A DNA stretch of 64,000 nucleotides, from the NCBI RefSeq assembly GCF_039540405.1, contig NZ_BAABEY010000036.1, positions 682,001 to 746,000 on the forward strand, given 5' to 3'. This document shows, one piece after another, positions 51,711 to 61,125 of the stretch (the first letter of the stretch is position 1; each line of letters opens with the position of its first letter). The notes under the pieces are model-generated. The model ran no database searches and had not been told where the DNA came from. It worked only from the letters and a program-made list of their open reading frames with translations. The position numbers were made by a program, and so were the translations under genes. The stretch is from Ravibacter arvi (lineage in GTDB: Bacteria; Bacteroidota; Bacteroidia; Cytophagales; Spirosomataceae).

Positions 51711-52955
51711 ATGAAACAAGTAACTTTAAAAGTATGGGCGCTTGCGACAGGGATCGCAGTATTCCTGGCCGGTTGTAGCAAGGACGCCGATCCGCCGGTC
51801 CCGGAACCCGGGACACCGGACAGTCTCCGCTATGCCCTGCTGGTGGCTGATCCGGCGGCCGCTAACAAGACAGGTGGTATTGCGTTGCTGGGGGCTTTCC
51901 CTTCAGGCGACGTTGAGATTGGTGAAACGCTTTTCGAAGGGATGGGTATGGCCGCCTGGAAACCCTATAAAAATTGGATATTTAAGTCGTTTTCGACCCG
52001 GGATTATAGCAAGGGAGTTGAAAAGCTGGTATTGGGAGCGGATGGCAAAATTAAGGTGGAGGGCAGCATTAAGGTGGCGGACTCCACGCCCGGATCCGGG
52101 AACTTTGTGATTGCAGGTGACACCGTCGGTTTTTACTGGGATGCGGCCTCTCCGCTTAAAATAAAGAAGTTCAACCCCTCCGGAATGACGGCAAGCGGAG
52201 AGATAGATCTTGACGGCGCTGTGAAGGAATCGGGCGGCGATAGCAGCGGGATAAATTTCCGTGCCGTCGGTCAGAATTTCCTGGCAGTTAAAGAAGGGAA
52301 GTTGTTTGCCGATATCACCCTTGTAAAAGCAGGGGGAAATGAAGGCGGGACACAAGAAGATTTCTTCCCGGATTTACATATTGCCGTAGTGGACATTGCC
52401 ACCGGTAAGTGGGAGAAAAATACGGTGGTGAAGCAGGCAGGAGCAACCGGCGACGGGAATAGCAGCCCTCTCGTCAGTGCGTCAGGAGACCTGTATGTAG
52501 TTTGCCGGGAAAGCGGGGGAACGGCCGTTTCGGGAAATTCGAAAATTTTCAGGATCAAGGCCAAAGAAACGGACGTCGACAGTACCTGGGCCTTGACCAC
52601 CGGCGACGTAGTTAAAAGCAACAATATAAAATTTGCCGGCATTTTTTCCAAAAATAACCAGCTGATCGTATCGGTGAACAATACTCCGGTTACAAGCGCT
52701 GCGCAGGACGCAGCAGATATCTGGGAGTATTATGTGGTGAACACCACTTCAAAAGCTGTGACAAAAGTAACCGGCGCACCGGCTGCGACGCGGCCTGGCT
52801 CTGGTGCTATTGAAGTGGATAGTAAAATCTTGCTGCGTGTGGTTACGTCGGATAAATCTGTCAACGGCTTATATGAGCTGACCGGAACTGTGGCAAAGAA
52901 AGTCTTCCAGTTGAAAGGCAACCAGGCGGTTCAAGGTCTTTATAAGCTTGACTAG
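51711..52955 (+). CDS. DUF4374 domain-containing lipoprotein
   Basis: A 414-residue lipoprotein: signal peptide with lipobox FLAGC (Cys22), a Pro-rich linker, then a beta-propeller-like region matching my memory of DUF4374 (YALLVADPAAANKTGGIALLGAF at the start, ITLVKAGGNEGGTQEDFFPDLHIAVVDIATGKWEKN in the middle). In Bacteroidota such proteins usually accompany TonB receptors and iron or haem uptake genes. None is adjacent here except the orphan ABC ATPase on the other strand. Expected at the outer membrane. Confidence 0.82.
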   Translation: MKQVTLKVWALATGIAVFLAGCSKDADPPVPEPGTPDSLRYALLVADPAAANKTGGIALLGAFPSGDVEIGETLFEGMGMAAWKPYKNWIFKSFSTRDYSKGVEKLVLGADGKIKVEGSIKVADSTPGSGNFVIAGDTVGFYWDAASPLKIKKFNPSGMTASGEIDLDGAVKESGGDSSGINFRAVGQNFLAVKEGKLFADITLVKAGGNEGGTQEDFFPDLHIAVVDIATGKWEKNTVVKQAGATGDGNSSPLVSASGDLYVVCRESGGTAVSGNSKIFRIKAKETDVDSTWALTTGDVVKSNNIKFAGIFSKNNQLIVSVNNTPVTSAAQDAADIWEYYVVNTTSKAVTKVTGAPAATRPGSGAIEVDSKILLRVVTSDKSVNGLYELTGTVAKKVFQLKGNQAVQGLYKLD

Positions 52956-52981
52956 ATCTCGCCTGTAGAAGCCGGTGTGAC

Positions 52982-53347
52982 CTACCTTCTCCCGGCCAGC
53001 CGTTGGGACGGTTGCGCGCGCCGGCGGACGGGAGCAGCCTTCGGTCGGGTGGCTTCTCCGGCAACCCGGAATGAGCCCGTGCCGGAATAAAGTATGGAGT
53101 CTTCCAGGTATTCTACGTATGCCTCCCTGCGATGCGCCGGGATATGATCAATCCTGAACTCTTTACGATAGGTCACAACCCTGCCGTTGGTCTCATCGGT
53201 GACTTCTATAAAGACCGAAGAAGGTGGTATTACGACCGTGGTTCTCCCGGTTGACTTACATTTGCTCCCCGGCCTGCAGGACTTTTGTCCGAAAGTGGGG
53301 TTGATGGCCGCAATAAAAATGAACAGGAGTGTAACCGACTGACGCAT
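52982..53347 (-). CDS. Small exported hypothetical protein
   Basis: A 121-residue protein with a signal peptide (QSVTLLFIFIAAINPTFG), two Cys close together after the cut (KSCRPGSKC), a strand-rich middle (VVIPPSSVFIEVTDETNGRVVTYRKEF) and a very basic Arg/Pro tail. No family recognised. It is probably periplasmic. It lies alone between the DUF4374 gene and a gene remnant. Confidence 0.65.
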   Translation of the reverse strand: MRQSVTLLFIFIAAINPTFGQKSCRPGSKCKSTGRTTVVIPPSSVFIEVTDETNGRVVTYRKEFRIDHIPAHRREAYVEYLEDSILYSGTGSFRVAGEATRPKAAPVRRRAQPSQRLAGRR

Positions 53348-53495
53348 GCTGGGCGAGAATACGATGGAAATAAAAAAAGCCTCTCCGGTAGTGAAAATCC
53401 TGAACTGATATTTTCTTTTTCCGGGAGAGACTTTGATATGCTAATAACGCTGGATCGGGAAATTATTTGAAACCTGGAAATATTTATTTTTCCCG

Positions 53496-53588
53496 CTATT
53501 CAAACTCTAGCTTCACTTTTGCGCTGCCGGAAAAGTTGGTGACGGTTATGCTTTTATTTTCAGGGTGGTAGGTCCCGCCTGTGACCCG
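53496..53588 (-). pseudogene. 3' remnant of a secreted protein gene
   Basis: On the minus strand an open piece reads QRVTGGTYHPENKSITVTNF followed by SGSAKVKLEFE and a TAG stop at 53496-53498. This is the typical last beta strands of an exported carbohydrate-active or sulfatase-like protein. Upstream the frame meets a TGA within about 35 codons and no start exists. A hairpin (AAAGCCTCTCC / GGGAGAGACTTT, about 53378-53436) beyond the stop looks like its old terminator. The rest of 53348-53771 shows nothing else. Confidence 0.4.
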
Positions 53589-53771
53589 CTGGCAAGCTGT
53601 GTGTCAGGAAAATTACCGTAAGCGCGGGCAAAATAGAGAGGTTACTATGGAACGGGAAAATGTTCAGGGAAATCTTGCGGTAATTTTTATAACGGTGAAC
53701 TTTTCGGGTGAAGGGATGGTTTAAACTTTTACCTAAGGAACTCAACCTTTCTTCTGGTGCCACAAAATTTT

Positions 53772-54141
53772 GGGGGCGACCGGTTTTGACAGCGGGTTGA
53801 AGGTCTGTGTGTAAGCATGTCGAGAGTTGGGGGTACCTCTCGTAAATCAATGCCTTTCGAACAATAACTGGCGAATCTAATTACGCCATGGCTGCTTAAT
53901 CCGGAGGATTAGCAATTTGCCATCATCCCGCCTCCCTACGTGCTGCCGGGGGGATCACGGGGTGTCGAAACGCAGCGCTGGTTGGACTAATGGTATTGAC
54001 ATCCAACGAGACTTAAATACCTAAGATTTGGCGCTGGTCCGCCCCGTACCTAACCAAATCCGACAATTAATCTGGGGATAAGCATGTAGAAGGCGCAGGG
54101 TTTCCCTGTTCTGGACGAGGGTTCGAATCCCTCCGTCTCCA
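53772..54141 (+). ncRNA. ssrA: tmRNA (one-piece)
   Basis: A 370-base transfer-messenger RNA. The 5' end GGGGGCGACCGGTTTTGACA and the 3' end GGTTCGAATCCCTCCGTCTCC plus A form the alanine-tRNA-like part; acceptor GGGGGCG pairs with CGTCTCC. The tag frame is 53870-53899 and encodes GESNYAMAA then TAA. A glycine resume codon and an AMAA/ALAA end are usual for Bacteroidota. It rescues stalled ribosomes and marks their products for proteolysis. CCA is not encoded. Confidence 0.95.
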
Positions 54142-54143
54142 CG

Positions 54144-54183
54144 ATAACGGTGCGAATCGAAAGGTTTGCACCGTTATTATTTT
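54144..54183 (+). terminator. Terminator of tmRNA
   Basis: ATAACGGTGC (54144-54153) and GCACCGTTAT (54168-54177) with a 14-base loop, followed by a T-rich run. Confidence 0.8.
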
Positions 54184-54237
54184 GTGGGTATCTAATATCA
54201 CGGCCGGAGGGTGATCGCAGGGGGCGCTCCGACCAGA

Positions 54238-54355
54238 GGGTCATCCCGACCGCAGCGGAGGGATCTCCCGCTCCCTGGACCAAATCCATTTCAACGGGCT
54301 TTTTAGTAGCAACAGGAGATCCTTCGACTCCGCTGCGCTCCGCTTCAGGATGACC
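54238..54355. repeat. Dispersed palindromic repeat (GTCATCC...GGATGAC type)
   Basis: Left arm GGTCATCCCGACCGCAGCGG.. (54239-54268) and right arm GGAGATCCTTCGACTCCGCT.. ending CAGGATGACC (54315-54355) are imperfect inverted copies. A further CTCAGGATGACCCTCCGCTG fragment lies at 54451-54470. This is the familiar gene-flanking palindrome seen in many Bacteroidota genomes. No gene lies in 54184-54509. Confidence 0.7.
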
Positions 54356-54509
54356 GTCCGGGTGGTAACCTCCGGCTACCATTGACTTCCATGGACAACA
54401 TCTATTTGTCATCTCCGCTACAAAGTGTTTTCGCAAAAAAAACTGTTTTCTCAGGATGACCCTCCGCTGCACTTCAATCGAGATGACGGGCTTCGTGTTA
54501 TCAGCTCAT

Positions 54510-57500
54510 TTACTCCTTTACCACCTTCACATTCCGGATAAAATGCGTGTTCAGGAACTGTACGATATAAACTCCGGGTTGCAGGTGGTGCACTGAGAAC
54601 TGCACCGCACTTTCCTTTCCGACCGGTTTTTCGGCAACTACCCGGCCGGTAAGGTCAATCAGGCGCAGGGTGGCGGTTCCGATAACTTTTTCAGTCAGCC
54701 GCACGGTAAGCACGTCGCTCACCGGGTTGGGGCCGATTGTGATTTCCCTGGTTTTTGAATCGTATTTTGCCGTGACAATTTTGCTGTAAAAACCGGTTCC
54801 GTCGCTGTTTTCCACTTTCAGCCGGTAGTAGTTGACACCCGGGAACGGCAACTCGTCCGAGACGCGGTAAACGTATCCCGGAGTGCCCATAGCCTGTACA
54901 ACGCTGATGGTTGAAAATTTCCGGCCGTCAGCGCTCCGCTCCACGACAAAGCGATCTGCCGGAGTTTCTTCGGTTGTGCTCCATTCTACTTGGTTTACGG
55001 AGCCTTCATTGACCGCAACCAGGGACGTGAGCGCAACCGGCAACGGCGAGTCATTTTGATTGGTATGGGCGAAAAAGCCGGAAAAACCATCGGTTACGAA
55101 GGTGACCTGCCAGTAACCTGAAGGATGATGGATTATCGCGGAAGGCAGGATCAATTCCCCTTGGGTGCGGTCATATCCTTCCGGCCCGGGGCCTGTAGCT
55201 ACGCTGTGGTAAGCCGTAATTCTCAGGTTTTCTCCATTGCTTCCGATAAGAGGAAATAGGGCGTTCCCGAGGGTCGTCACCTGCGAATTATATTGGGTGA
55301 TTTCCGCATCCGTAAAATACAGTGTAACAGTCCCCCCCACCGGGTTGACCGTCTGAATGTCGTAGTAACGGCCAATGTAGGGTGCATTAGCAAAGAGTCC
55401 GGTGCTGCCGGCCACGGTAACGGATACCGATACGGTGCCAGGGTCGCCGTCCGACGAATTGAGAGTGGCGATGAGCCCGCAATTGCTGTCATAATAGTCC
55501 ACCGTCACACCGGCCCCCTGTGCATTTGTTCCGAGTGCGCTGCCGGAAGCCGGCGCAGGTATTCCCGTATGCGCTATCACAACCGCGTCGGCCCAGACGT
55601 TGGATGGTCCGCAACCGCTCGTGAAAGAAAAACTATTGTAAACACCGGTGCTCAGCCCGGTCAGGTTTAACGTTCCTTCTGCGGCGGCAACAGTCGTCAG
55701 CGCGGGAATCCCGTTTTTCTTATAGGAAACCGATACAGCTCCGGCTGCAAAAGTGCCCGTGAGCTGTATGACCCCGTCAGCGCCGTTGCAGCTTGAATGT
55801 GCGGAGGCCGAAGCTCCCGTTATTGCCGGAGCTTGCCGCATAATGGTGACCGGGTCGACGGCGGCGCTTTTACAATCGCCGCTTGAAACAAAAATGTCGC
55901 TGTATATGGCCGGTGAAAGACCAGTCAGTATAATATTACCTGAGGCGTTCGCAGTCTGACTGGTGGAGGAGCTTCCGGAAATGCTGCTTATGTAGTCTAC
56001 CTGGTACACTGCATGGGCCAGGAGTCCGCTGAGGGTGATGGTGCCGTTGTTTGATACGCAGCCGGTTGCATCCGTTTTTGAAACGGAACTGACGTGAATG
56101 GGAGATAGCAGACGGGTGGTGCCGAGGAGCTTGTGGCAACCGGCCGGGTTATCCGCTGCTGCGATCCATACGTCGTAACCGGCCGGGCTCGCCAGATCGG
56201 CAAAGGTTCCGGAAGCCTGCCAGGAGTCCGGGAGTGTGCCCGAGTCTCCTGCGCTGATACCATACACGAAATCCGGGCTGTTTAAGGTAATGGCCAGGTC
56301 GCTAATGCCCTGGCGTAGCGCGTCTCCTCCGGTGAATGCCGTGAACAGGTGTTTCCACTGGGATTTGTCGGCGGCAGCGTATTCGGCAGGCAACTGAACG
56401 CGATCAAAGATGGTTTGCTCGTTGACCGTTAAAGTCAGCCGGTTATCCTCGTCAATAACGACCAGGACAGGCGTATCCGTACGTAATTTCCAGGATTGGA
56501 CATCGGCATTGTAAGCAATTGTACCTGCGCTGGCAGGACCCATCTGGTTGTTGCTTGTGTAACCGTAGGTAAGATAAATGCCCTGCGCATTGTTGTTGCT
56601 CGATCCATTGTTGGCAGCATCGAAGACCAGGCGGAGTTTCGAGCCGGCGCCATTGGAAATAGCGGAGGTATAATCGGCGTCGTCGCCAAAGCTCCAGGCC
56701 AGCCCGTCGGCTCCGCCGGTTCCGAATATATTGAGCGGTTGGTCGGCCGTCAATTTAAAAGCCAATCGAATGGTTGTCGGATTGAACGTCGTGGTTCCTG
56801 AAAGCTGTATACCACCCTTTTGGCTTGTCGTTGACGGCGTAATGACAGCACGTCCGTCCGTGATCGAGGTGGCTCCAAACAACGTAACGGTGGAGGGAAG
56901 CTGCGGGTCAGAAAAGGTGTTGGACCAGGCTTCCTCTTTGACGGCTGCACCCCGTGCATTGCCGATACGAATGGTGCCCGAGCTGAGCGCACAATCTTCC
57001 AGGGTGGAAACGTCGGCGTCAAAACTCCGGTATACCCGGGTTGCGCCTGGTTGTGACAGGGCCTCACAACCAGGTGTTTTGGCAATTACCCGGTATGTGA
57101 AAACGCCTTCTCCATTGGGGGTAACCGTAAAAGAGGCGCCGTTTTGCCAGGGAACCAGCACATTATCTGCGGCGTCCCGCAGTTCGTATTTAACATCCGG
57201 GTTTTCCAGGGGATTCGACAGGGTGATGCTGACGGGGGTGCCTGCCGTACAGCTTGATTCGGGGGTGCCGGAGATTTTGGGCCGATATAGTTCAAGTGGA
57301 GAAACCGTCACTTTTGCGGTGCTCCGGCAGTTGTTGCCGTCGGTTCCGGTTACAGTGTAGGTAGTAGGCACGGTGGGTGATGCCTGTATCGTGGCGCCCG
57401 TGGTCATATCGAGGCCCTGGGCAGGCGTCCACTCGAAAGTCGCAGCGCCGGATGCGTTCAGCGTGGCGCTGCCGCCACAGGTGGCGATATTCTCAAAATT

Positions 57501-58460
57501 GATACTTACATCCGGTATTGCGTATACCTTCACCAGCACCGGTGTGGTGGTGAAGGTGGATGCGTCACAGGAAACAATAGCTCTGAACCACGTGTCGGTG
57601 CTGATTGAAGCCGTATGGGCGTAGGTATTGGCTCCGTTAACGGGCTGCCAGTCCGTCGTTCCGTTCGGGGATGACTCCCATTGGTATTGTAGCCCGGCAT
57701 AGGAGCGGAGCTTATTTTCCGGTGTTAATACGACGGTGCCGCCGCCGCACAGCGAGGAAGGCGAAGCAATCGTGTTGCTGGTTATTGACGCCCCGCTGCA
57801 CGGGATTTGTACAAATTCGAACTGGACATTCGGAAAGGCAGTCTGGCGCCCGATGGCAGCAGGTGGCGACGCCGGGTCCGGATTGTTGGAGTCGCCGCGG
57901 TAATAGATGCTCCGGTTGTCTTGTGAACCTGTTGATCCCCATTCTACATTTGATACCGAGTAACCGGGCGTGTTTTCATCGACCGCTATGACAATATTGT
58001 TTAAGCCGTCCCATAAAAAATCGGATTGCAGGGCGATCTCCACCCAGGCGGGTCTGCTTTGGGGAAATTCGACTACCCCATTGAAAACTTGCGTCATGCC
58101 GGAGACAGGAACCCAATCGGTGTTGCCGGCAAAGTTCTCTTTGCTGACATTTCCCATCAGTACTCTGATGCTCGAACTGTTCGTTACGCTGGTGTTCCCG
58201 GTCAGCTGGAAACGTATCTTCCGGATGGAACCGGTGCCGCCGCCGGAGGCGACAATATCCGCGGCGGTGTAGATTTGCTGAGTGTAGCTATATCCGTAGT
58301 AGGCGTTGATCGGAACGTTGACATTGGTAGACGTGCCGGTCCCGACCTGTATCGTGTACGACTGTCCGGCCGCTTTCCCGCCGACAAAGAGGAGCAACAC
58401 CAAAAGGAGCCTCTCAAGGCGAAACTGAACAGATCGTCTGCAACTTGTAATGAACATCAT
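54510..58460 (-). CDS. Large T9SS-exported multidomain surface protein
   Basis: A 1316-residue protein with a signal peptide (LERLLLVLLLFVGGKAAGQ) and many beta domains. Visible parts: an N-terminal beta-sandwich (about 30-220); Ig/PKD-like repeats (about 225-480); a legume-lectin-like domain (about 510-770) with GGIQLSGTTTFNPTTIRLAF and GGADGLAWSFGDD; further Ig-like repeats; and a type A T9SS sorting domain at the end (EITIGPNPVSDVLTV .. GVYIVQFLNTHFIRNVKVVK). It should cross the outer membrane by type IX secretion and bind glycans at the surface (inference). It is transcribed toward the tmRNA. Confidence 0.85.
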   Translation of the reverse strand: MMFITSCRRSVQFRLERLLLVLLLFVGGKAAGQSYTIQVGTGTSTNVNVPINAYYGYSYTQQIYTAADIVASGGGTGSIRKIRFQLTGNTSVTNSSSIRVLMGNVSKENFAGNTDWVPVSGMTQVFNGVVEFPQSRPAWVEIALQSDFLWDGLNNIVIAVDENTPGYSVSNVEWGSTGSQDNRSIYYRGDSNNPDPASPPAAIGRQTAFPNVQFEFVQIPCSGASITSNTIASPSSLCGGGTVVLTPENKLRSYAGLQYQWESSPNGTTDWQPVNGANTYAHTASISTDTWFRAIVSCDASTFTTTPVLVKVYAIPDVSINFENIATCGGSATLNASGAATFEWTPAQGLDMTTGATIQASPTVPTTYTVTGTDGNNCRSTAKVTVSPLELYRPKISGTPESSCTAGTPVSITLSNPLENPDVKYELRDAADNVLVPWQNGASFTVTPNGEGVFTYRVIAKTPGCEALSQPGATRVYRSFDADVSTLEDCALSSGTIRIGNARGAAVKEEAWSNTFSDPQLPSTVTLFGATSITDGRAVITPSTTSQKGGIQLSGTTTFNPTTIRLAFKLTADQPLNIFGTGGADGLAWSFGDDADYTSAISNGAGSKLRLVFDAANNGSSNNNAQGIYLTYGYTSNNQMGPASAGTIAYNADVQSWKLRTDTPVLVVIDEDNRLTLTVNEQTIFDRVQLPAEYAAADKSQWKHLFTAFTGGDALRQGISDLAITLNSPDFVYGISAGDSGTLPDSWQASGTFADLASPAGYDVWIAAADNPAGCHKLLGTTRLLSPIHVSSVSKTDATGCVSNNGTITLSGLLAHAVYQVDYISSISGSSSTSQTANASGNIILTGLSPAIYSDIFVSSGDCKSAAVDPVTIMRQAPAITGASASAHSSCNGADGVIQLTGTFAAGAVSVSYKKNGIPALTTVAAAEGTLNLTGLSTGVYNSFSFTSGCGPSNVWADAVVIAHTGIPAPASGSALGTNAQGAGVTVDYYDSNCGLIATLNSSDGDPGTVSVSVTVAGSTGLFANAPYIGRYYDIQTVNPVGGTVTLYFTDAEITQYNSQVTTLGNALFPLIGSNGENLRITAYHSVATGPGPEGYDRTQGELILPSAIIHHPSGYWQVTFVTDGFSGFFAHTNQNDSPLPVALTSLVAVNEGSVNQVEWSTTEETPADRFVVERSADGRKFSTISVVQAMGTPGYVYRVSDELPFPGVNYYRLKVENSDGTGFYSKIVTAKYDSKTREITIGPNPVSDVLTVRLTEKVIGTATLRLIDLTGRVVAEKPVGKESAVQFSVHHLQPGVYIVQFLNTHFIRNVKVVKE

Positions 58461-59484
58461 AGCGCTGAGAATTTAAGAGGAAGGACCCATTGAAAAGAAG
58501 GGCCTGGGGATTAATAACAGATAGAATCGTTGAGTCGGGAATTATTTACGCTGCAAATAAATGAATAATTCCCGTAAGCATATGCAGGGTGGCGGTTAGT
58601 TTTTGGAGCTGTTTCAGCTGCTGTCTTAAGGCTGCAGCCGGGTTTGAATCATTAATTCGTCCCTTTGCCACCTTAAGATTTTGGGTAAAATGGTTGCTGT
58701 TGCCCGCCTGGTAAGGTCGGTTTGATGAACGATAGCAGCTGCGGTATTGCCGGTTTCGCAAACAAAATTCTATTGGCAGGTAGTTGATCCGCGACAGGCC
58801 CGATCAATAGTAGTGTATAGTTGTTGGTGTAATTGATGGTTGTGCTTCCGGAGTTTTGTCGGTTAAGCATGTAGTCCGTTTTGTGGGAGAACGGAGGTTG
58901 CGAAGTTGGTCCTCTAAGATAATGACAATGGTAGCGATCGGTTGATAGGGGCGAGATGTTGGGTATCGAATTGATTTTTAGGTTGTTATAGGTGTTGGCA
59001 TTTGTGTTGCATACCGGAGATTGCCGGCTTTTCCGGGTAAAATCCCATTATTAAAGTGCTGCTTATCGATGAAGCGCGCTGTAGAGTAGTCCTTTTGGAT
59101 AACTGACAAGTAGTAGTTCTACCGCGAAAAACGAAGTCCCGTTCCCTGGTTATAGATGTATAGACTTATTCAGAAAAGGGAAAGTTCTAAAAAATGAAAC
59201 TTATTTTTATAAACATTTTTCTACTAACAAAAAATATACAATATTTGTCACCATAAACTTTCCCGGCCTCATGCCCCCCATTTACGAGGCCCCGAAAAGC
59301 GAATTGCACTTTAGTTCACAACAAGGTTTAATCGTATGAGATCATCGTAAGCAAACGGACGTAACCGGGTATCCTTTAAGGCATATCCCTCCCGTAAACA
59401 TCATTTTTTTATCTATAGCGATTTTTCATCCTTGCCCCCCTAGGATCAATCTATCGTTCACATAACTTTTGGTAATTAATACTT
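58461..59484. other. 1-kb intergenic region without a supported gene
   Basis: Between two divergent exported-protein genes. Short frames exist on the minus strand (58546-58870), but they overlap each other in different frames and lack family features. The part 59190-59250 is very AT-rich, as expected upstream of the gene at 59485. I see no RNA gene or repeat. Confidence 0.5.
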
Positions 59485-60903
59485 ATGAAAACGTCTATTT
59501 CAAGCGTGTACGGTCCGTGTGCCGTATCCCTATCCTCCTTTTTTAAGCAAGGTTCCCTTTTTTTCAAGTCTGTGGGCTTTGTTGCCATTCTTACGCTCCT
59601 GTTAGCAGGTAAAACTTTCGGACAAGCTGTGCCCGATTGCAGGTGTACTTCAAATGATGTTACTTCGGTAACGGCGGCGCTTACAAAGGATGCCCAGGGC
59701 ACCCCCCTGACCAGTACCGGTTGTAGCGGCACCACTGAAACCGCTTATCTTACTTTTACCTTCACTACCAATGCCAACCAGCGCCCGGGCGCTTACGGAG
59801 AGGTGATTTACACGCTGAACGGTGGCCCTCAAAAGGTAACCAGCCAGTGTTTTCCTTATGTATATTCCGGCTCAACGATTAAGCTGTCCCTGCCTGTGGA
59901 ATACCATTGCGGCGATGATATCGAAATCGTTGGAATGATTTTCGCATGGGGGACTGGCAACGGTCAGTCTGCTGCCAATCAATTTTGCCAGGTCGCACAT
60001 TCCATGTGCGACAATGTGAGACCGCACTGCTATCAGCCTAAAGAGACGCTTGCTGTGGGAACTTCGCTGATTCCCGGCTTCGATGTTACCAAATCATGTG
60101 AGGGAGTTGCCAATGGCGGAACACCGGCGGTTACTATCAACGGTAAAGCTACCGGCGGTACCGAGCCTTATACTTTTGATTGGGATCTTGACAACGACGG
60201 TACCTGGGATATTCTTGGCGAGCAAACCGTTATGCCATTGCTGGCAACAGGCACCCATTCTGTTTCGGTCCGGGTTACCGATGCATTGGGAGAAGTGGCT
60301 ACGTATAACCAGTCCGTTTTAATTGAAAGCTGTATCAATTTGCCTGTCGCTTACGCTTACATCAAAGCTTCTCCGGCTTCGGAACAGGGAGTGGAGGTAG
60401 AATGGCAGACCACCTCGGAAGAGAATAGCAGCTATTTTGAAGTAGAACGGTCTGCGAATGGTCAGAATTTCAGGAAGGTAAGCGAGGCAATATCCGAGCC
60501 TTTCCGCACAGCCGGTAACGGCCTTAAGACCTACCGCTTTACCGACGTTCATGCACCCGCAGGCCTGAGCTACTACCGGCTCAGGCAGGTGGACCTTGAC
60601 GGGACAAAAAATTATTCGAAGATACTGTCAGTGAGCATGAGTGAAGGCGGGAAGGGTAAACTTGTCAAAATTTCGCCGAACCCGGTGCAGGACAGAGTGA
60701 AAATAGAAATTCTCTCAGCTCCGAAGGGTGATTTCTCTGTTGAAGTGATTGATATGGCAGGCAGATCCCTCCGTTCGGTCAATGGCGTCAACAGGGCCAA
60801 CGGTTTCCAGTACGAGTTCGACACCCACGCTTTGCCGACAGGGCTCTATCTCTTGTCAATCAGGGTTGAAGACCAGTATTACGTGCGCCGGATTGTAAAG
60901 TAG
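59485..60903 (+). CDS. T9SS-exported protein with PKD-like domain
   Basis: A 472-residue protein. A long signal peptide (VGFVAILTLLLAGKTFG, cut before QAV) is followed by a Cys-containing N-terminal domain (CRCTSNDVTS .. CFPYVY .. CYQPK), a PKD-like domain (about 200-280: GTPAVTINGKATGGTEPYTF, then TGTHSVSVRVTDALGE), a fibronectin-like stretch (VEVEWQTTSEENSSYFEVER) and a type A sorting domain (VKISPNPVQDRVKIEIL .. GLYLLSIRVEDQYYVRRIVK). Surface or secreted. A terminator follows directly. The function is not evident. Confidence 0.85.
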   Translation: MKTSISSVYGPCAVSLSSFFKQGSLFFKSVGFVAILTLLLAGKTFGQAVPDCRCTSNDVTSVTAALTKDAQGTPLTSTGCSGTTETAYLTFTFTTNANQRPGAYGEVIYTLNGGPQKVTSQCFPYVYSGSTIKLSLPVEYHCGDDIEIVGMIFAWGTGNGQSAANQFCQVAHSMCDNVRPHCYQPKETLAVGTSLIPGFDVTKSCEGVANGGTPAVTINGKATGGTEPYTFDWDLDNDGTWDILGEQTVMPLLATGTHSVSVRVTDALGEVATYNQSVLIESCINLPVAYAYIKASPASEQGVEVEWQTTSEENSSYFEVERSANGQNFRKVSEAISEPFRTAGNGLKTYRFTDVHAPAGLSYYRLRQVDLDGTKNYSKILSVSMSEGGKGKLVKISPNPVQDRVKIEILSAPKGDFSVEVIDMAGRSLRSVNGVNRANGFQYEFDTHALPTGLYLLSIRVEDQYYVRRIVK

Positions 60904-60920
60904 TGCCGTTTGGCAGGACG

Positions 60921-60955
60921 ATTCTCCGGGCTTGCAACGGCCCGGAGAATTATTA
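60921..60955 (+). terminator. Terminator after the PKD/T9SS gene
   Basis: ATTCTCCGGGC (60921-60931) and GCCCGGAGAAT (60940-60950), 8-base loop, followed by TATTAT. Confidence 0.7.
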
Positions 60956-61125
60956 TACACCCTAAGGCTGAGGACATCATCTGCCGGTTAGCCCTCCAAG
61001 CCCTGCAGATGACAGGCTCATCCGTGAATTTATTAACCCCCACAGACACCAGGGACTTTTGGCGAACCGGCTTGTCGTCAGGCAAACCGGCCGGTAGAAA
61101 GCGAAGGATTCGTTTTCCCGACGTC

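Noticed and set aside
53560..53850. 96-codon minus-strand frame next to tmRNA
   Set aside because: Antisense to the 5' part of tmRNA with no protein features.
58546..58870. Two overlapping minus-strand frames in the 1-kb gap, considered as a frameshifted gene
   Set aside because: They overlap in different frames, are low-complexity and match no known domain.
60910..61125. 72-residue N-terminal extension of the LuxR-type regulator
   Set aside because: It spans the terminator at 60921-60955; the receiver fold starts after the ATG at 61126.
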